From Pumilibacter intestinalis (GTDB taxonomy: Bacteria; Bacillota; Clostridia; Christensenellales; Pumilibacteraceae), in assembly GCF_943193005.1 (NCBI RefSeq), contig NZ_CALPCH010000015.1:1-55950 (forward strand): a DNA stretch of 55,950 bases. Direction: 5' to 3'. The notes below the pieces were generated by a model. It saw only the letters and a list, made by a program, of their open reading frames with translations, was not told the DNA's origin and searched no databases. Position numbers and translations under genes: made by a program. This document shows, in pieces, positions 15,911 through 25,414 of this stretch. The number at the start of each line of letters is the position of its first letter. Position 1 is the stretch's first letter.

Positions 15911-16728
15911 AAAAGATACGCTTCTCGCCGGGGAAGGGGATATTCGCACTGCCGTATGCTATAATATGCGTTATATTCGTGGTGTTTCCGCTCCTACTCC
16001 TGCTTGTGTACGCCTTTCGAGGCGAAGACGGTTCGTTTACGTTTTCCAATTTTGCCGAGGTGCTCGCAAACCCCACCAATTACATGGCTCTCATAAAAAC
16101 GGTGGGCACGTCTTTGCTCGCAACGGCGATATGCCTTGCGATAGCCTATCCCATAGCGTTTATACTCGCTTCCTCGCCCTTTAACAAATACGCCATACTC
16201 GCGCTCTTGTTCGTAGTGCCCATGTGGATGAACTTTATTTTGCGCATATTCGCGCTTCAATCTCTTTTGAGCATGATGGGCATAGAAAAAGGGTATCTTT
16301 CGGCGGTGATAGGTCTTGTGTACGACTTTTTGCCCTTTATGCTTTTGCCCATATACACCGCGCTCGTAAATCTCGACCACAGCTATATAGAGGCGGCGAA
16401 CGACCTCGGGGCAAATCCCGTGCTCACGTTTTTGAAAACCACGTTGCCGCTCAGCGTGCCCGGAATTATGAGCGGAGTTATGATGGTGTTTATGCCCTGC
16501 TTTTCGGCTTACGCCATAACCGATATGATGGGCGACGCCAACACCTCGCTTATAGGCGGTAAAATCAACACGCTTATACTCAACAATCAGTGGGGCGTGG
16601 GTTCGGCTCTCGCGTTTGTGTTGCTGTTAATGGTAATAATAGTAATGGTGATAGGCAACCTCGTGGCGCGTTCGCGAGCCAACAAGGCGCAAAACAGTGC
16701 GCTCACGCGGGGAGGCAGGCAGATATGA
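15907..16728 (+). CDS. potB: Spermidine/putrescine ABC transporter permease PotB
   Basis: A 273-residue inner-membrane permease with six predicted membrane segments; the first spans about residues 13-36. The cytoplasmic EAA loop that contacts PotA is clear (IEAANDLGANPVLTFLK). The start is ATG 15907, overlapping the potA stop by ATGA; the open frame upstream runs inside potA and lacks membrane character. Together with PotC it forms the channel for polyamines delivered by PotD. It overlaps potC by ATGA, so the three genes are translationally coupled. Confidence 0.93.
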   Translation: MKKIRFSPGKGIFALPYAIICVIFVVFPLLLLLVYAFRGEDGSFTFSNFAEVLANPTNYMALIKTVGTSLLATAICLAIAYPIAFILASSPFNKYAILALLFVVPMWMNFILRIFALQSLLSMMGIEKGYLSAVIGLVYDFLPFMLLPIYTALVNLDHSYIEAANDLGANPVLTFLKTTLPLSVPGIMSGVMMVFMPCFSAYAITDMMGDANTSLIGGKINTLILNNQWGVGSALAFVLLLMVIIVMVIGNLVARSRANKAQNSALTRGGRQI

Positions 16729-17534
16729 ACACTCGAAAGAAAATATTCACCGTTGCGGGCTGGGCGGTGCTCGTGCTCGCGCTCGTGCTTATTTACCTGC
16801 CCATACTGCTCGTTATAGCCTACTCGTTTGTAGACAGCAAATTCGTGGGAGCGTCGGGCGACGTGGGGTTTGCCTTATACGAGCGGCTCTTTAGTAACGA
16901 CAAGCTCATGGAGGCGGCGGCGAACACCATAATAATAGGGCTTGTTTCCGCGCTTATCGCAACGGTGCTCGGCACGGTCAGCGCGGTGGGCATACACTAT
17001 CTTAAGCGCGGCAAACAGGCGGTAAACATAGTGAGTCAGCTCACCGTGTATAACGCCGAGATAGTAACGGCGGTGGGTCTGTTCCTGCTTGTTATTTTCC
17101 TTAAGAACATAAATATTCCCGTAAGCCGCGGCATGGGTTGGCTCATACTGTGCCATACGGTTATGACGGTGCCCTACGTGATACTCACGGTAAGCCCGCG
17201 GCTGGGGCAGTTAAATCCCAACCTGTTCGAAGCGGGTATGGACCTCGGCGCAGGTTCGCTCCGCACGATGTTTACCGTGATATTCCCGCAACTCATAAAG
17301 GGCATGATATCGGGTTTCGCGCTCGCGTTTACTTTGAGTCTCGACGACTTTGTGGTAACCAACCTAAACCGCGGGAGCGTGAACACCATATCAACGTATG
17401 TGTTCAACAGTATTCGCAGGGGCATAGACCCCGCGGTTCGCGCGTTAAGCACGATAATATTCGTGGTTGTGCTCGCGGTGCTCGTAGCTGTGAACATAGC
17501 TGGCAAAAAGAAAAACAAATCCAAATACAAATAG
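16725..17534 (+). CDS. potC: Spermidine/putrescine ABC transporter permease PotC
   Basis: A 269-residue permease, second half of the PotBC channel. Six membrane segments are predicted, the first at about residues 9-30 (WAVLVLALVLIYLPILL). The EAA loop reads FEAGMDLGAGSLRTMF, near residue 168. The start is ATG 16725, which overlaps the potB stop; a GGAGGCAGG stretch at about 16710 serves as ribosome binding site. A Lys-rich C-terminus ends the protein. potD begins 15 bases after the stop. Confidence 0.93.
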   Translation: MNTRKKIFTVAGWAVLVLALVLIYLPILLVIAYSFVDSKFVGASGDVGFALYERLFSNDKLMEAAANTIIIGLVSALIATVLGTVSAVGIHYLKRGKQAVNIVSQLTVYNAEIVTAVGLFLLVIFLKNINIPVSRGMGWLILCHTVMTVPYVILTVSPRLGQLNPNLFEAGMDLGAGSLRTMFTVIFPQLIKGMISGFALAFTLSLDDFVVTNLNRGSVNTISTYVFNSIRRGIDPAVRALSTIIFVVVLAVLVAVNIAGKKKNKSKYK

Positions 17535-17549
17535 GAGCGTAGTATAAAA

Positions 17550-18770
17550 ATGAAAAGACTTTTAAGCGTATTGCTAACGGTGGCTCTCGCGGTGAGCGGC
17601 ATGTGCGTGTTTACGGGCTGCACCGCTCGCGAAGAACAGCTCAAACTGTTCAGCCAAGGCGAGTATATGGACGAAAGCATTTTCGAGGAATTCGAAAGCT
17701 GGTACAAAGAACAAACGGGCGAAAAAGTTACCGTATCTATGGACGATTTCAATTCCAACGAGCAAATGTATATGCTCGTGGAGGCGGGCGAAGCGGACTA
17801 CGACCTTATCTGCCCGTCGGACTACACGATAGAAAAGATGATTAAAAACAACTTGTGCCAAAAGGTGGACAAGAAAATTTTGGATATAGCTCAAGAGGGA
17901 CTTTTCAAAGAGGAGTATTTGCAAGCTACTCGCACGTTCGACAAAAACCTCGAATACTCCGTGCCCTATATGTTCGGCACGTTCGGAATAATGTACAATC
18001 GCACAAAGATAAACAAAGACGTTACGAGTTGGGCGGAAATTTTCACCGAGAACAAAGACGAAACCATATATCTCAAAAAATCCATACGCGACACTTACCA
18101 TGCCGCGAGCCTTTTCGCAAAGCGCGACGAAATAATTTCGGCGAGCGGAGAGAGTAAAAAACAAGCCGTGCAAAGCGCGTTCGACGACACGAGCGCGGAA
18201 AACATAAACGCGGTTAAAAACATAATAACCGAGTGGAAAAAGGGCAGTAAGAAACTGTGGGACGACGAAAACGGTAAATTCGAAATGGCGCAAAACCAAG
18301 GCGCGTTGGGGCTTTTTTGGTCTTGCGACGCGGGCTACGTTATGGGCGACTACGAAGACGAAAGCGGCGAGTCGTTGCCCGGCAACAAAAACCTGTGGTA
18401 CGTTATACCCGAAGAGGGCGGCAACATTTACCTCGACAGCTTCGTAATCCCTACGTCGGCGAAGAACACCAAGGCGGCAAACTACTTTCTCAAGTTCCTT
18501 TGCGAAAAGGAAACAGCCAAACTCAACAGCGTGTATTGCGGCGCGGTTTCTCCCGTGGCGGCGGCTTACGACGAACTCGAAGCCGAATACGAGGAAATGA
18601 ACTTAACGGACGAAGACAGCGTGTTTTTCGGCACGAGCGAGGAGTGGAAGCGCATGTATATAGACATGATGTTTCCGCCCGAGAGCGTTCTCGCCCGTTG
18701 CGGACAGATGCGCGACTACGGCGCGGACGAGTCGGCTGTGATAAAGGCAATGACCGATTTGCTCGGTTAA
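17550..18770 (+). CDS. potD: Spermidine/putrescine-binding lipoprotein PotD
   Basis: A 406-residue extracytoplasmic solute-binding protein. The signal peptide ends at lipobox FTGC (Cys24), so it is anchored outside the membrane, as expected for a Gram-positive-type cell. The mature protein has the periplasmic binding protein type II fold, with DYDLICPSDYTIEKM near residue 90 and the SVPYMFGTFGIMYN hinge region, both typical of PotD. It captures polyamines for PotBC. GGAGCG precedes the ATG. It ends 24 bases before mnmG, with no terminator visible between them. Confidence 0.93.
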   Translation: MKRLLSVLLTVALAVSGMCVFTGCTAREEQLKLFSQGEYMDESIFEEFESWYKEQTGEKVTVSMDDFNSNEQMYMLVEAGEADYDLICPSDYTIEKMIKNNLCQKVDKKILDIAQEGLFKEEYLQATRTFDKNLEYSVPYMFGTFGIMYNRTKINKDVTSWAEIFTENKDETIYLKKSIRDTYHAASLFAKRDEIISASGESKKQAVQSAFDDTSAENINAVKNIITEWKKGSKKLWDDENGKFEMAQNQGALGLFWSCDAGYVMGDYEDESGESLPGNKNLWYVIPEEGGNIYLDSFVIPTSAKNTKAANYFLKFLCEKETAKLNSVYCGAVSPVAAAYDELEAEYEEMNLTDEDSVFFGTSEEWKRMYIDMMFPPESVLARCGQMRDYGADESAVIKAMTDLLG

Positions 18771-18794
18771 CGTAAAGCGACGGAGCAAAACGAA

Positions 18795-20603
18795 ATGGCG
18801 AACGGCGATAATACGGTATCGGCGAATTATACTACCGACGCGGTAGTTGTGGGCGCGGGACACGCAGGCATAGAAGCGGGGCTCGCGCTTGCGCGTTTGG
18901 GCGCGAGCGTGACCGTTTTGAGCATTACGCTCGACAACATAGGTTATCTTGCCTGCAATCCGAGCATAGGCGGGTCGGCAAAGGGGCATTTGGTGCGCGA
19001 GATAGACGCGCTCGGCGGAGAAATGGGAATTGCCGCCGACGCTTGCTGCGTGCAAATGCGCATGCTCAACCGCAGTAAAGGTCCTGCGGTGCACTCGCTC
19101 AGGGCGCAGGTGGATAAGTACGCGTATCACAAATACATGAAAAACGTGCTCGAAAACACGAGTGGGCTCACGCTCAGGCAGGGCGAGGTAAAGCGCATAC
19201 TCGTTGAAAACGGCAAGGCGTGCGGCATAGAAACGCACTACGGACAGATAATACGCAGTAAGTGCGTGGTGCTCGCGTGCGGCGTGTACTTAAAGAGCGA
19301 TATCATTGTGGGAAACGTGATTGAGCATAAAGGTCCGGTTTGTTTCACCCGCGCAAACTATTTGTCGGCGTCGCTCGAAAACGATTGCGGCATAAAGTTG
19401 CGCCGTTTCAAAACGGGAACGCCCGCGCGAATAAACGGCGACACCGTTGACTTTTCCGCGCTCGAGGTTCAGCCGGGTGAGGACACGCCGTACTCTTTTT
19501 CGCTCGCGAGCAAAAAGGTGAACAAAAAAGGGCGGGTTTGCTGGCTGGGGTACACCAACGAGCGCACTCACGAAATCATACGCGAAAATTTGCACTTAAG
19601 CCCCAAATACGGCGGACTCATTCACGGCACGGGCGCACGCTACTGCCCGAGCATAGAGGACAAAATAGTGCGCTTTGCGGACAAAGAGCGTCATCAGTTT
19701 TTCCTCGAGCCGGAGGGCGACGGCACGAAAGAACTTTACGTGCAGGGCATAAGCACGAGCCTGCCCGTATCGGTACAGCTTCCGCTATACCGCAGTATTC
19801 GCGGGTTCGAGCGCGTGGAAATAATGCGCGACGCCTACGCCATAGAATACGACTGCATAGACCCTTCGGAGCTTTATCCCACGCTTGCGCACAAGCGGGT
19901 GGAAGGACTATACTTTGCGGGTCAGATTAACGGCACGAGCGGATACGAGGAGGCGGCGGCGCAAGGACTCGTTGCGGGCATAAACGCCGCGCGTTATATA
20001 GCGGGCAAGTCGGGCGTGGTGTTTTCGCGCAAAGAGAGCTATATAGGCGTGATGTGCGACGACCTCGTTACCAAAGGCACCGAAGAGCCGTACCGCATGC
20101 TTTCGGCTCGGAGCGAGCACAGGCTTGTGCTCAGGCAAGACAACGCCGACCTTAGGCTCGGCGGCATAGGCGTGGAAACGGGACTGCTTTCGGGCAAGCG
20201 CAAAGCCGCCTATCTCAAACTCAAAAAGCAGGTTGCCGAAGCCGAAAAACTGCTTGCGGACAAAAAACTTTGCGACGCGGTAAAGCGCGGCGCGGAGTGG
20301 GAGAGCGTGAAGACCGCGCTCGCGGAGCACAAGCTCGGCGACTTGGCGGTGTTCGAAGCGGTAACCGCCGTGCGCTACGAAGGATATATCGAGCGTGAAA
20401 ACCGCGCCGTGCGCGAAAAAATGCGGCTCGAAAACATGCCGCTTCCCGCCGATATAGACTATCTTCTCGTAGGCGGCTTGCGCACCGAGGCATGCGAACG
20501 GCTAAACTCGGTAAAACCTCTTTCGGTGGGTCAGGCTTCGCGCATATCGGGCGTGACCAGCGCGGACGTTTCGGTACTGATAATCAAATTCGGCAATAAG
20601 TAA
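18795..20603 (+). CDS. mnmG: tRNA uridine 5-carboxymethylaminomethyl modification enzyme MnmG
   Basis: A 602-residue FAD enzyme (family usually 620-630) which, with MnmE, modifies the wobble uridine U34 of several tRNAs in the cytoplasm. The FAD-binding motif GAGHAG is at residues 20-25. The signature [20 protein letters not shown] follows, and later [18 protein letters not shown] about 9 bases upstream supports ATG 18795. In many bacteria mnmG sits with mnmE and rsmG; here neither is adjacent, and the gene follows potD closely. A strong terminator (20634-20663) follows. Confidence 0.97.
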   Translation: MANGDNTVSANYTTDAVVVGAGHAGIEAGLALARLGASVTVLSITLDNIGYLACNPSIGGSAKGHLVREIDALGGEMGIAADACCVQMRMLNRSKGPAVHSLRAQVDKYAYHKYMKNVLENTSGLTLRQGEVKRILVENGKACGIETHYGQIIRSKCVVLACGVYLKSDIIVGNVIEHKGPVCFTRANYLSASLENDCGIKLRRFKTGTPARINGDTVDFSALEVQPGEDTPYSFSLASKKVNKKGRVCWLGYTNERTHEIIRENLHLSPKYGGLIHGTGARYCPSIEDKIVRFADKERHQFFLEPEGDGTKELYVQGISTSLPVSVQLPLYRSIRGFERVEIMRDAYAIEYDCIDPSELYPTLAHKRVEGLYFAGQINGTSGYEEAAAQGLVAGINAARYIAGKSGVVFSRKESYIGVMCDDLVTKGTEEPYRMLSARSEHRLVLRQDNADLRLGGIGVETGLLSGKRKAAYLKLKKQVAEAEKLLADKKLCDAVKRGAEWESVKTALAEHKLGDLAVFEAVTAVRYEGYIERENRAVREKMRLENMPLPADIDYLLVGGLRTEACERLNSVKPLSVGQASRISGVTSADVSVLIIKFGNK

Positions 20604-20633
20604 TTTTTCTTATAACTTAAAGATAGTTGTAAA

Positions 20634-20663
20634 AAGTCTTCTCGATTGCGAGAGGGCTTTTTT
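20634..20663 (+). terminator. Terminator after mnmG
   Basis: AAGTCTTCTCG (20634-20644) pairs over 11 bp with CGAGAGGGCTT (20649-20659), including two G-T pairs, around the loop ATTG, followed by a run of T. Ends the pot/mnmG transcript. Confidence 0.88.
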
Positions 20664-20682
20664 CTTATTAAATGTAAAAGTC

Positions 20683-20711
20683 TTGACAAAGTTCGACTCG
20701 TCGGGTAAAAT
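20683..20711 (+). promoter_or_regulatory. Promoter of the Na/Pi transporter operon
   Basis: TTGACA (20683-20688), 17-bp spacer, TAAAAT (20706-20711). Transcription should start near 20718. AGGTGG at 20718-20723 or CGGAG at 20728-20732 may serve the ATG at 20735. Confidence 0.75.
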
Positions 20712-20734
20712 TATAAAGGTGGATTTTCGGAGTT

Positions 20735-22450
20735 ATGAATGAACTTATAATTTCAATATTTATGTTGCTTGCGGGCTTGGGCGTGCTTATGACGGGCATG
20801 AAGATGCTCAGCGAAGGACTCGAGCGCAGCGCGGGCACGAGCATGCGAAAGCTGTTCGGCAAAATCAGCAACAATCGCTTCGCAAGCATAGGCGTGGGCG
20901 CGGTTGCCACGGTTTTGGTTAACTCGTCGGCGGCAACCACCGTAATGGTGATAGGCTTCGTTAACGCTGGTCTTATGTCGCTGTTGCAGGCAACGGCTAT
21001 AATAATGGGCGCGAATATCGGCACTACGCTTACGGGCGTAATCATAGCGTTATCCGGCTTTAGCCTCAGCACTTATATGGCGGTGCTCGCCTTTGCGGGC
21101 GTGGTGCTCTCCATGGCGTCTAAAAACGATAAAATAAAAAAGATAGGCTCGGCTATAACCGGACTCGGCTTGATGTTTGTGGGACTGTCTTTTATGAGCG
21201 ACGCTTTCAAATCGCAAATCATTGCTTCCGCGCTCGAAAGCATTTTCTTAAAGGTGGATTTCCCGCTCGTGCTCATACTGATAGGAATAGTTTGCACGGC
21301 GTTGTTTCAGTCGTCGGCGGCAATGACCGCCATAGTCGTTACCATGTCGGGCGCGGGCATAATTCCGCTTTCGAGCGCGTTGTTCGTGATTTTGGGCACC
21401 AACATAGGCACTTGCGTTACGGCAATACTCGCGTCTTTCGGGGCGAGTACCAACGCCAAGCGCACCGCCATGATACACCTTTTGTTTAACGCAATCGGGA
21501 CGGTGTTTTTCACCGTGCTTATATGGATTTTCCGCTCGCAGGCGGTTTGGATTTTGGAGCGGCTCTCCAATAATCCGCAGATGCGGGTCGCGCTGTTCCA
21601 CGTTATATTCAACGTGTTCACAACCGCAATGCTCGTGCCGTTCATGAAACCGCTCACCCGCCTTGCAACCCTTTTGGTGCGGGAGAAAGAGGGCGACGAC
21701 TCCGCGCTCAAAATGTATTACATAGACGACCGCATTTTGCAAACGCCCGTGATAGCCGTGGCGCAGGTAACCAAAGAGGTTGCGCACATGGGCGTTATGG
21801 CGCAAAAGAACCTCGACCGCGGATTTAACGCGATTGCGGAGCGCTCTCTTGCCGAGCGCGAGAAGATAATGCAACAGGAAGAAAAGATTGACTTTGTAAA
21901 CAAAGGCGTGGCAAGATATCTCATTAAAACGTCGTCGCTCAATCTTTCGCGCAGCGACGAAAAAATAGTGGGTGCGCTTCACCACGTAATAAGCGATATA
22001 GAGCGCATAGGCGACCACGCCGAGAACTTTTTGGAAGAAGCCGAGGAGATGAACGAAAACGGAGTTACTTTCTCGGACGACGCGATGGACGAACTCAAGA
22101 ACATGTACGCAAAAGTGAGATTTATGTTCGAGCGCAGTTTGCACGTGTTCGAAAACCGCGACGAAAACGGACTTGCCGAAATATCCGCGCTCGAGTCGGA
22201 GGTGGATATGCTCAAGCGCGTGCTCGGCAACAATCATATAATGCGGCTTAACAGCGGCAACTGCTCGGTGGAGTGCGGCACTCATTTTTACGCCATAATT
22301 TCCGCGCTCGAGCGCGTTGCCGACCACCTTACCAACATAGCGTTCAGCATAAAGAGCCCGTCGGGTTCGCAACTCGAAGCCATGGAAAAGATAGCTCGCG
22401 AGCATGCGAAAAAACGTCACGGCGCAAATAAAGCGGAGAATAATCCATGA
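20735..22450 (+). CDS. Na/Pi-cotransporter family protein with PhoU-like domain
   Basis: A 571-residue phosphate transporter of the Na/Pi cotransporter II type. Two inverted repeats carry the signature Ser pairs: NSSAATT at 63-69 with GANIGTTLTG after it, and QSSAAMT at about 192-198 with GTNIGTCVTA after it. About nine membrane segments end near residue 315. Residues 340-560 are helical and resemble PhoU, with repeated bundles (ISDIERIGDHAENFLEEAEE and ISALERVADHLTNIAF). The PhoU part may regulate flux. It overlaps the ribokinase gene by ATGA and has its own promoter. Confidence 0.9.
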   Translation: MNELIISIFMLLAGLGVLMTGMKMLSEGLERSAGTSMRKLFGKISNNRFASIGVGAVATVLVNSSAATTVMVIGFVNAGLMSLLQATAIIMGANIGTTLTGVIIALSGFSLSTYMAVLAFAGVVLSMASKNDKIKKIGSAITGLGLMFVGLSFMSDAFKSQIIASALESIFLKVDFPLVLILIGIVCTALFQSSAAMTAIVVTMSGAGIIPLSSALFVILGTNIGTCVTAILASFGASTNAKRTAMIHLLFNAIGTVFFTVLIWIFRSQAVWILERLSNNPQMRVALFHVIFNVFTTAMLVPFMKPLTRLATLLVREKEGDDSALKMYYIDDRILQTPVIAVAQVTKEVAHMGVMAQKNLDRGFNAIAERSLAEREKIMQQEEKIDFVNKGVARYLIKTSSLNLSRSDEKIVGALHHVISDIERIGDHAENFLEEAEEMNENGVTFSDDAMDELKNMYAKVRFMFERSLHVFENRDENGLAEISALESEVDMLKRVLGNNHIMRLNSGNCSVECGTHFYAIISALERVADHLTNIAFSIKSPSGSQLEAMEKIAREHAKKRHGANKAENNP

Positions 22451-23382
22451 TTTACGTAGTAGGCAGTTTGAATACGGATATGTCGGCTTCGCTCGAGAGG
22501 TTTCCCGAGGCGGGCGAAACCGTCGCGGCGAAAAGCGTGCTTATAAGTCCGGGCGGCAAGGGCGCAAACCAAGCAACCGCCGTGGCAAAGCTGGGCGGCG
22601 AATGCGTGATGATAGGCAAAACTGGCAACGACGCGTTCGGCGCGGCAATGAAAGAGAACCTTAAAAGCGCGGGCGTGAACGCCGAGCACGTGACTGAGGC
22701 GAATTGCTCGAGCGGGCTTGCCATGATACTCGTGCACGATGGCAACAACCGCATAGTGCTCGACGGCGGCGCGAACTCGCGGCTGTCGGAGCAAGACGTA
22801 GACCGCGGACTGAGCGCGGCAAAGGCGGGCGACGTATTGATGCTTCAGCTCGAAGTGCCGCTTAACATAGTGGCGCACGCGCTCGAAACGGGCAAACGCA
22901 AGGGCATGATAACGATGTTAAATCCCGCGCCCGCGATTGAGCTTACAAGCGCCGTTTACGAGAACGCCGAAATCATAACGCCCAACGAAACCGAAACGGA
23001 AATTTTAACGGGCATAAAACCCGACTGCGAGGTGAATATCGCGCTCGCCGTAAAAAAATTCCGCTCGTTCGGCGCGAGAAACATAATAATCACTTTAGGC
23101 GAAGCGGGCAGTGCCGTGGCGGTGGGCAACGAGATAACTCTCCTGCCGGCTATAAAGGTGAAAGCGGTAGACACCACCGCGGCGGGCGACACCTTTGTGG
23201 GCGCAACCGCACTTAAAATGCACGGCGGAGAAGATATAGTTTCGGCCGCTCGGTTTGCGACGGCGGCGAGCGCGCTCAAGGTAACGCGCCGCGGCGCGGC
23301 GGCGGCAATTCCCGCCCTTAAAGAGGTGGAAGAGTTTATAAAGGCAAAAAAACGCGAGGAGCAAGGAGGGAGCGAAAAATGA
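22447..23382 (+). CDS. rbsK: Ribokinase-like PfkB-family sugar kinase
   Basis: A 311-residue kinase converting ribose to ribose 5-phosphate with ATP in the cytoplasm. The PfkB first signature is PGGKGANQATAVAKLGG at about residues 38-54. The second contains DTTAAGDTF (242-250), identical to the ribokinase motif, with Asp248 the catalytic base. LNPAPA and NETETE are also ribokinase-like. Substrate is inferred from these motifs. It overlaps the phosphate transporter gene upstream and the PHP gene downstream by ATGA each, so the three are one operon, although no ribose transporter is nearby. Confidence 0.9.
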   Translation: MIYVVGSLNTDMSASLERFPEAGETVAAKSVLISPGGKGANQATAVAKLGGECVMIGKTGNDAFGAAMKENLKSAGVNAEHVTEANCSSGLAMILVHDGNNRIVLDGGANSRLSEQDVDRGLSAAKAGDVLMLQLEVPLNIVAHALETGKRKGMITMLNPAPAIELTSAVYENAEIITPNETETEILTGIKPDCEVNIALAVKKFRSFGARNIIITLGEAGSAVAVGNEITLLPAIKVKAVDTTAAGDTFVGATALKMHGGEDIVSAARFATAASALKVTRRGAAAAIPALKEVEEFIKAKKREEQGGSEK

Positions 23383-24053
23383 AGATAGATACGCATACGC
23401 ACACGAGCGGAGTTAGTTTTTGCAGCGAGGTTGCGCCCGAACAGTACGTTCAAAGATACCGCGACGAAGGTTACGGCGCGGTGCTGCTCACCAACCACTA
23501 TTCGCGGCTGTATATGTTTCGTTACGGCGAAACCTGGGATAAGCAGATAAAAATATATCTCGACGAATACCGCAAAGCCAAGCGGGCGGGCGAAAGCATA
23601 GGGCTGCCCGTAATGCTCGGCGCGGAGGTTGCGATATCCACGCCCAAAAGCCCGTATATAGAGTTTTTGCTGTACGGCGCGGACGAGGAGTTTTTTCTCG
23701 CCAACCCGCGGCTGTACGATAAGTCGCAAGCCGAGCTTTACAGGATATGCAACGACAACGGAGTTTTGATGTTTCAGTCGCACCCTTTCCGCGACGAGCA
23801 GGGGCATTTCCCGCAAGACCCCGAGTTTTTGGACGGCACGGAAATAAACTGTCACCCCTACTTTTTGCGGCACGAGGACAAGGTGCGCGAGTTTGCGGAC
23901 AAAAACAATCTCATGATTGTGTGCGGCAGTGACTTTCACTACGGATACCAAGCGGGCATTGCGGCAACCATAGTGCCCGACTGCGTGACCGACTCGAAAA
24001 AGTTCGCGGAGTACTTGCGAAAAAATCCGCGCCCCGAAATTTTCATTAAGTAA
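23379..24053 (+). CDS. PHP-domain phosphoesterase-like protein
   Basis: A 224-residue protein with a polymerase and histidinol phosphatase (PHP) fold. Metal ligands are visible in order: His6 and His8 (DTHTHT), a Glu in MLGAEVAIS, QSHPFRDEQ, and GSDFHYGYQ near the C-terminus. PHP proteins hydrolyse phosphoesters such as histidinol phosphate or nucleotide bisphosphates using three metals. The substrate here cannot be told from the sequence. It is translationally coupled to the ribokinase (ATGA overlap), so a sugar phosphate or nucleotide is plausible. Confidence 0.85.
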   Translation: MKIDTHTHTSGVSFCSEVAPEQYVQRYRDEGYGAVLLTNHYSRLYMFRYGETWDKQIKIYLDEYRKAKRAGESIGLPVMLGAEVAISTPKSPYIEFLLYGADEEFFLANPRLYDKSQAELYRICNDNGVLMFQSHPFRDEQGHFPQDPEFLDGTEINCHPYFLRHEDKVREFADKNNLMIVCGSDFHYGYQAGIAATIVPDCVTDSKKFAEYLRKNPRPEIFIK

Positions 24054-24057
24054 AAGG

Positions 24058-24086
24058 TTGCCGAATTGCGGCGGGCGTGTTATAAT
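24058..24086 (+). promoter_or_regulatory. Promoter of mrnC-thyX
   Basis: TTGCCG (24058-24063), 17-bp spacer, TATAAT (24081-24086). The ATG of mrnC lies at 24094, only 7 bases after the -10 box, with no ribosome binding site, so transcription should begin at or next to the start codon (leaderless). Confidence 0.7.
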
Positions 24087-24093
24087 GTAAGCG

Positions 24094-24477
24094 ATGATTT
24101 GCGAGAACGTAAACGCTTTTAATTCGGTAACGCTCGCGTACATAGGCGACGCAGTGTTTTCGCTGTACGTTCGCACTCGGATTGCTTTGAGCGCACAGTA
24201 CCGCACCGCTGAACTCAATTCGCGGGTGAACAAATACGTTAAAGCCACGGCGCAGTCGGCTATGCTCGAAAAGATTTCCGCTTTACTTACGGAGGAGGAA
24301 GCGGACGTTGTGCGCAGAGGGCGCAACTGTCACACTCCGGCAAAAGCCAAAAACACCGGACTTATGGACTACAAACGCGCAACCGCGCTGGAGGCTCTTT
24401 TCGGTTGGCTGTACTTAAAGGGCGATACCGAGCGGCTCGAACGCCTCGAGGCTCTTTGCATGGAAGCAATACAATAA
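24094..24477 (+). CDS. mrnC: Mini-RNase III
   Basis: A 127-residue ribonuclease III catalytic domain lacking the double-stranded RNA-binding domain, the typical length of this family. It matures 23S rRNA ends in Bacillota. The catalytic Asp is in YIGDAVFSLYVR (Asp19), the second acidic cluster in ALEALFGWLYLKGD near the C-terminus, and RGRN at about 72-75 is characteristic. The neighbours thyX and rlmB are the usual companions of mrnC in this phylum. No ribosome binding site precedes the ATG. thyX starts 13 bases after the stop. Confidence 0.95.
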   Translation: MICENVNAFNSVTLAYIGDAVFSLYVRTRIALSAQYRTAELNSRVNKYVKATAQSAMLEKISALLTEEEADVVRRGRNCHTPAKAKNTGLMDYKRATALEALFGWLYLKGDTERLERLEALCMEAIQ

Positions 24478-24490
24478 CGCGGAGGACAAA

Positions 24491-25213
24491 ATGCAGGTAA
24501 AAGGCAAAGCCAAACTGATAAGATACACCGCCGACCCCGAGCAGACAATCGCGCTCGCGGCGAAGCTGTGCTATTCGGGCGACGAAATAGACGAGCTCGT
24601 GGAAAAGATAGGAGAGAAAGACAACGCGAAATTTATAGAAATACTCACCAAGATGAACCACTTTTCGCCCTTCGAGCACGCGAGCTTTACTTTTGCCGTT
24701 GAGGGCGTTTCCCGCGCACTGCTCGCGCAGATAACCCGCCACCGCATAGCGAGCTTTTCGGTGCGCAGTCAGCGTTACGTGAACGAAGGCGAATTCGATT
24801 ACGTGATACCGCCCGCAATAGAAGCTCTCGGCGAGGAGCAAAAGAAGAAATACGAGAGCCAAATGAAACAAATGCTATGCTGGTATCGCGAGTGGCAACA
24901 AATGCTGGGCGGCGCCGGCGAAAAGAGCAACGAAGACGCGCGGTTTGTACTCCCCAACGCTTGCGAAACAAAGATGATAGTTACCATGAACGCCCGCGAA
25001 CTGATGCACTTTTTCTCGCTCAGGTGTTGCAATCGCGCTCAATGGGAAATACGCGATATTGCCTGGCAGATGCTCGAAGAGGTACTGAAAGTCGCGCCCG
25101 CGGTGTTCGGCTTATCGGGACCCGGCTGTTTGCGCGGCGCGTGCCCCGAAGGGAAAAAGAGCTGCGGCAAAGCGGCGGAAATCAAAGAGCGGCATGCAAA
25201 GCTGGTGAATTAG
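24491..25213 (+). CDS. thyX: Flavin-dependent thymidylate synthase ThyX
   Basis: A 240-residue FAD enzyme making dTMP from dUMP with methylenetetrahydrofolate and NADPH. The ThyX motif RHR-x7-S is present at residues 83-93 (RHRIASFSVRS, followed by QRY). The C-terminal half has the FAD/dUMP site segment NARELMHFFSLRCCNRAQWE. GCGGAGG about 7 bases upstream supports the ATG. Presence of ThyX suggests that the genome may lack ThyA. It lies in the mrnC operon and is followed by two repeat copies before rlmB. Confidence 0.96.
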   Translation: MQVKGKAKLIRYTADPEQTIALAAKLCYSGDEIDELVEKIGEKDNAKFIEILTKMNHFSPFEHASFTFAVEGVSRALLAQITRHRIASFSVRSQRYVNEGEFDYVIPPAIEALGEEQKKKYESQMKQMLCWYREWQQMLGGAGEKSNEDARFVLPNACETKMIVTMNARELMHFFSLRCCNRAQWEIRDIAWQMLEEVLKVAPAVFGLSGPGCLRGACPEGKKSCGKAAEIKERHAKLVN

Positions 25214-25221
25214 GGCATAAT

Positions 25222-25335
25222 GTCATTGCGAGGAGGGCGTAGCCCGACGCGGCAATCTCAGCCGAGCGAAAGGCGCAGTGACTTTACATGTTCCATGCAT
25301 GGGATTGCCGCGGGTGCAAGCACCCTCGCAATGAC
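25222..25335. repeat. Two REP-like repeats in opposite orientation
   Basis: Plus-orientation copy at 25222-25262 (centre GGGC-gta-GCCC) and minus-orientation copy at 25291-25335 (centre GGGTG-caag-CACCC), both with the ATTGC/GCAAT arms. The second centre differs from GGGCA-caag-TGCCC at 14262-14304 by paired changes on both sides of the stem. Confidence 0.85.
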
Positions 25336-25376
25336 GGGTAAACTCAAAAATAAAAAAAGACACGAGGAGTAAAGCG

Positions 25377-25402
25377 CGGTAGAAACCGAATGTTTCTATC
25401 CG
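25377..25402 (+). other. Hairpin in the leader of rlmB
   Basis: CGG-TAGAAAC (25377-25386) pairs with GTTTCTA-t-CCG (25392-25402): 10 bp with one bulged T and loop CGAAT. It lies 12 bases before the rlmB ATG. The only strong ribosome binding site nearby (GAGGAG at about 25364-25369) is upstream of it. The hairpin could bring that site closer to the ATG or sequester the start; this is inference. Confidence 0.4.
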
Positions 25403-25414
25403 AGAATTAAAAAA

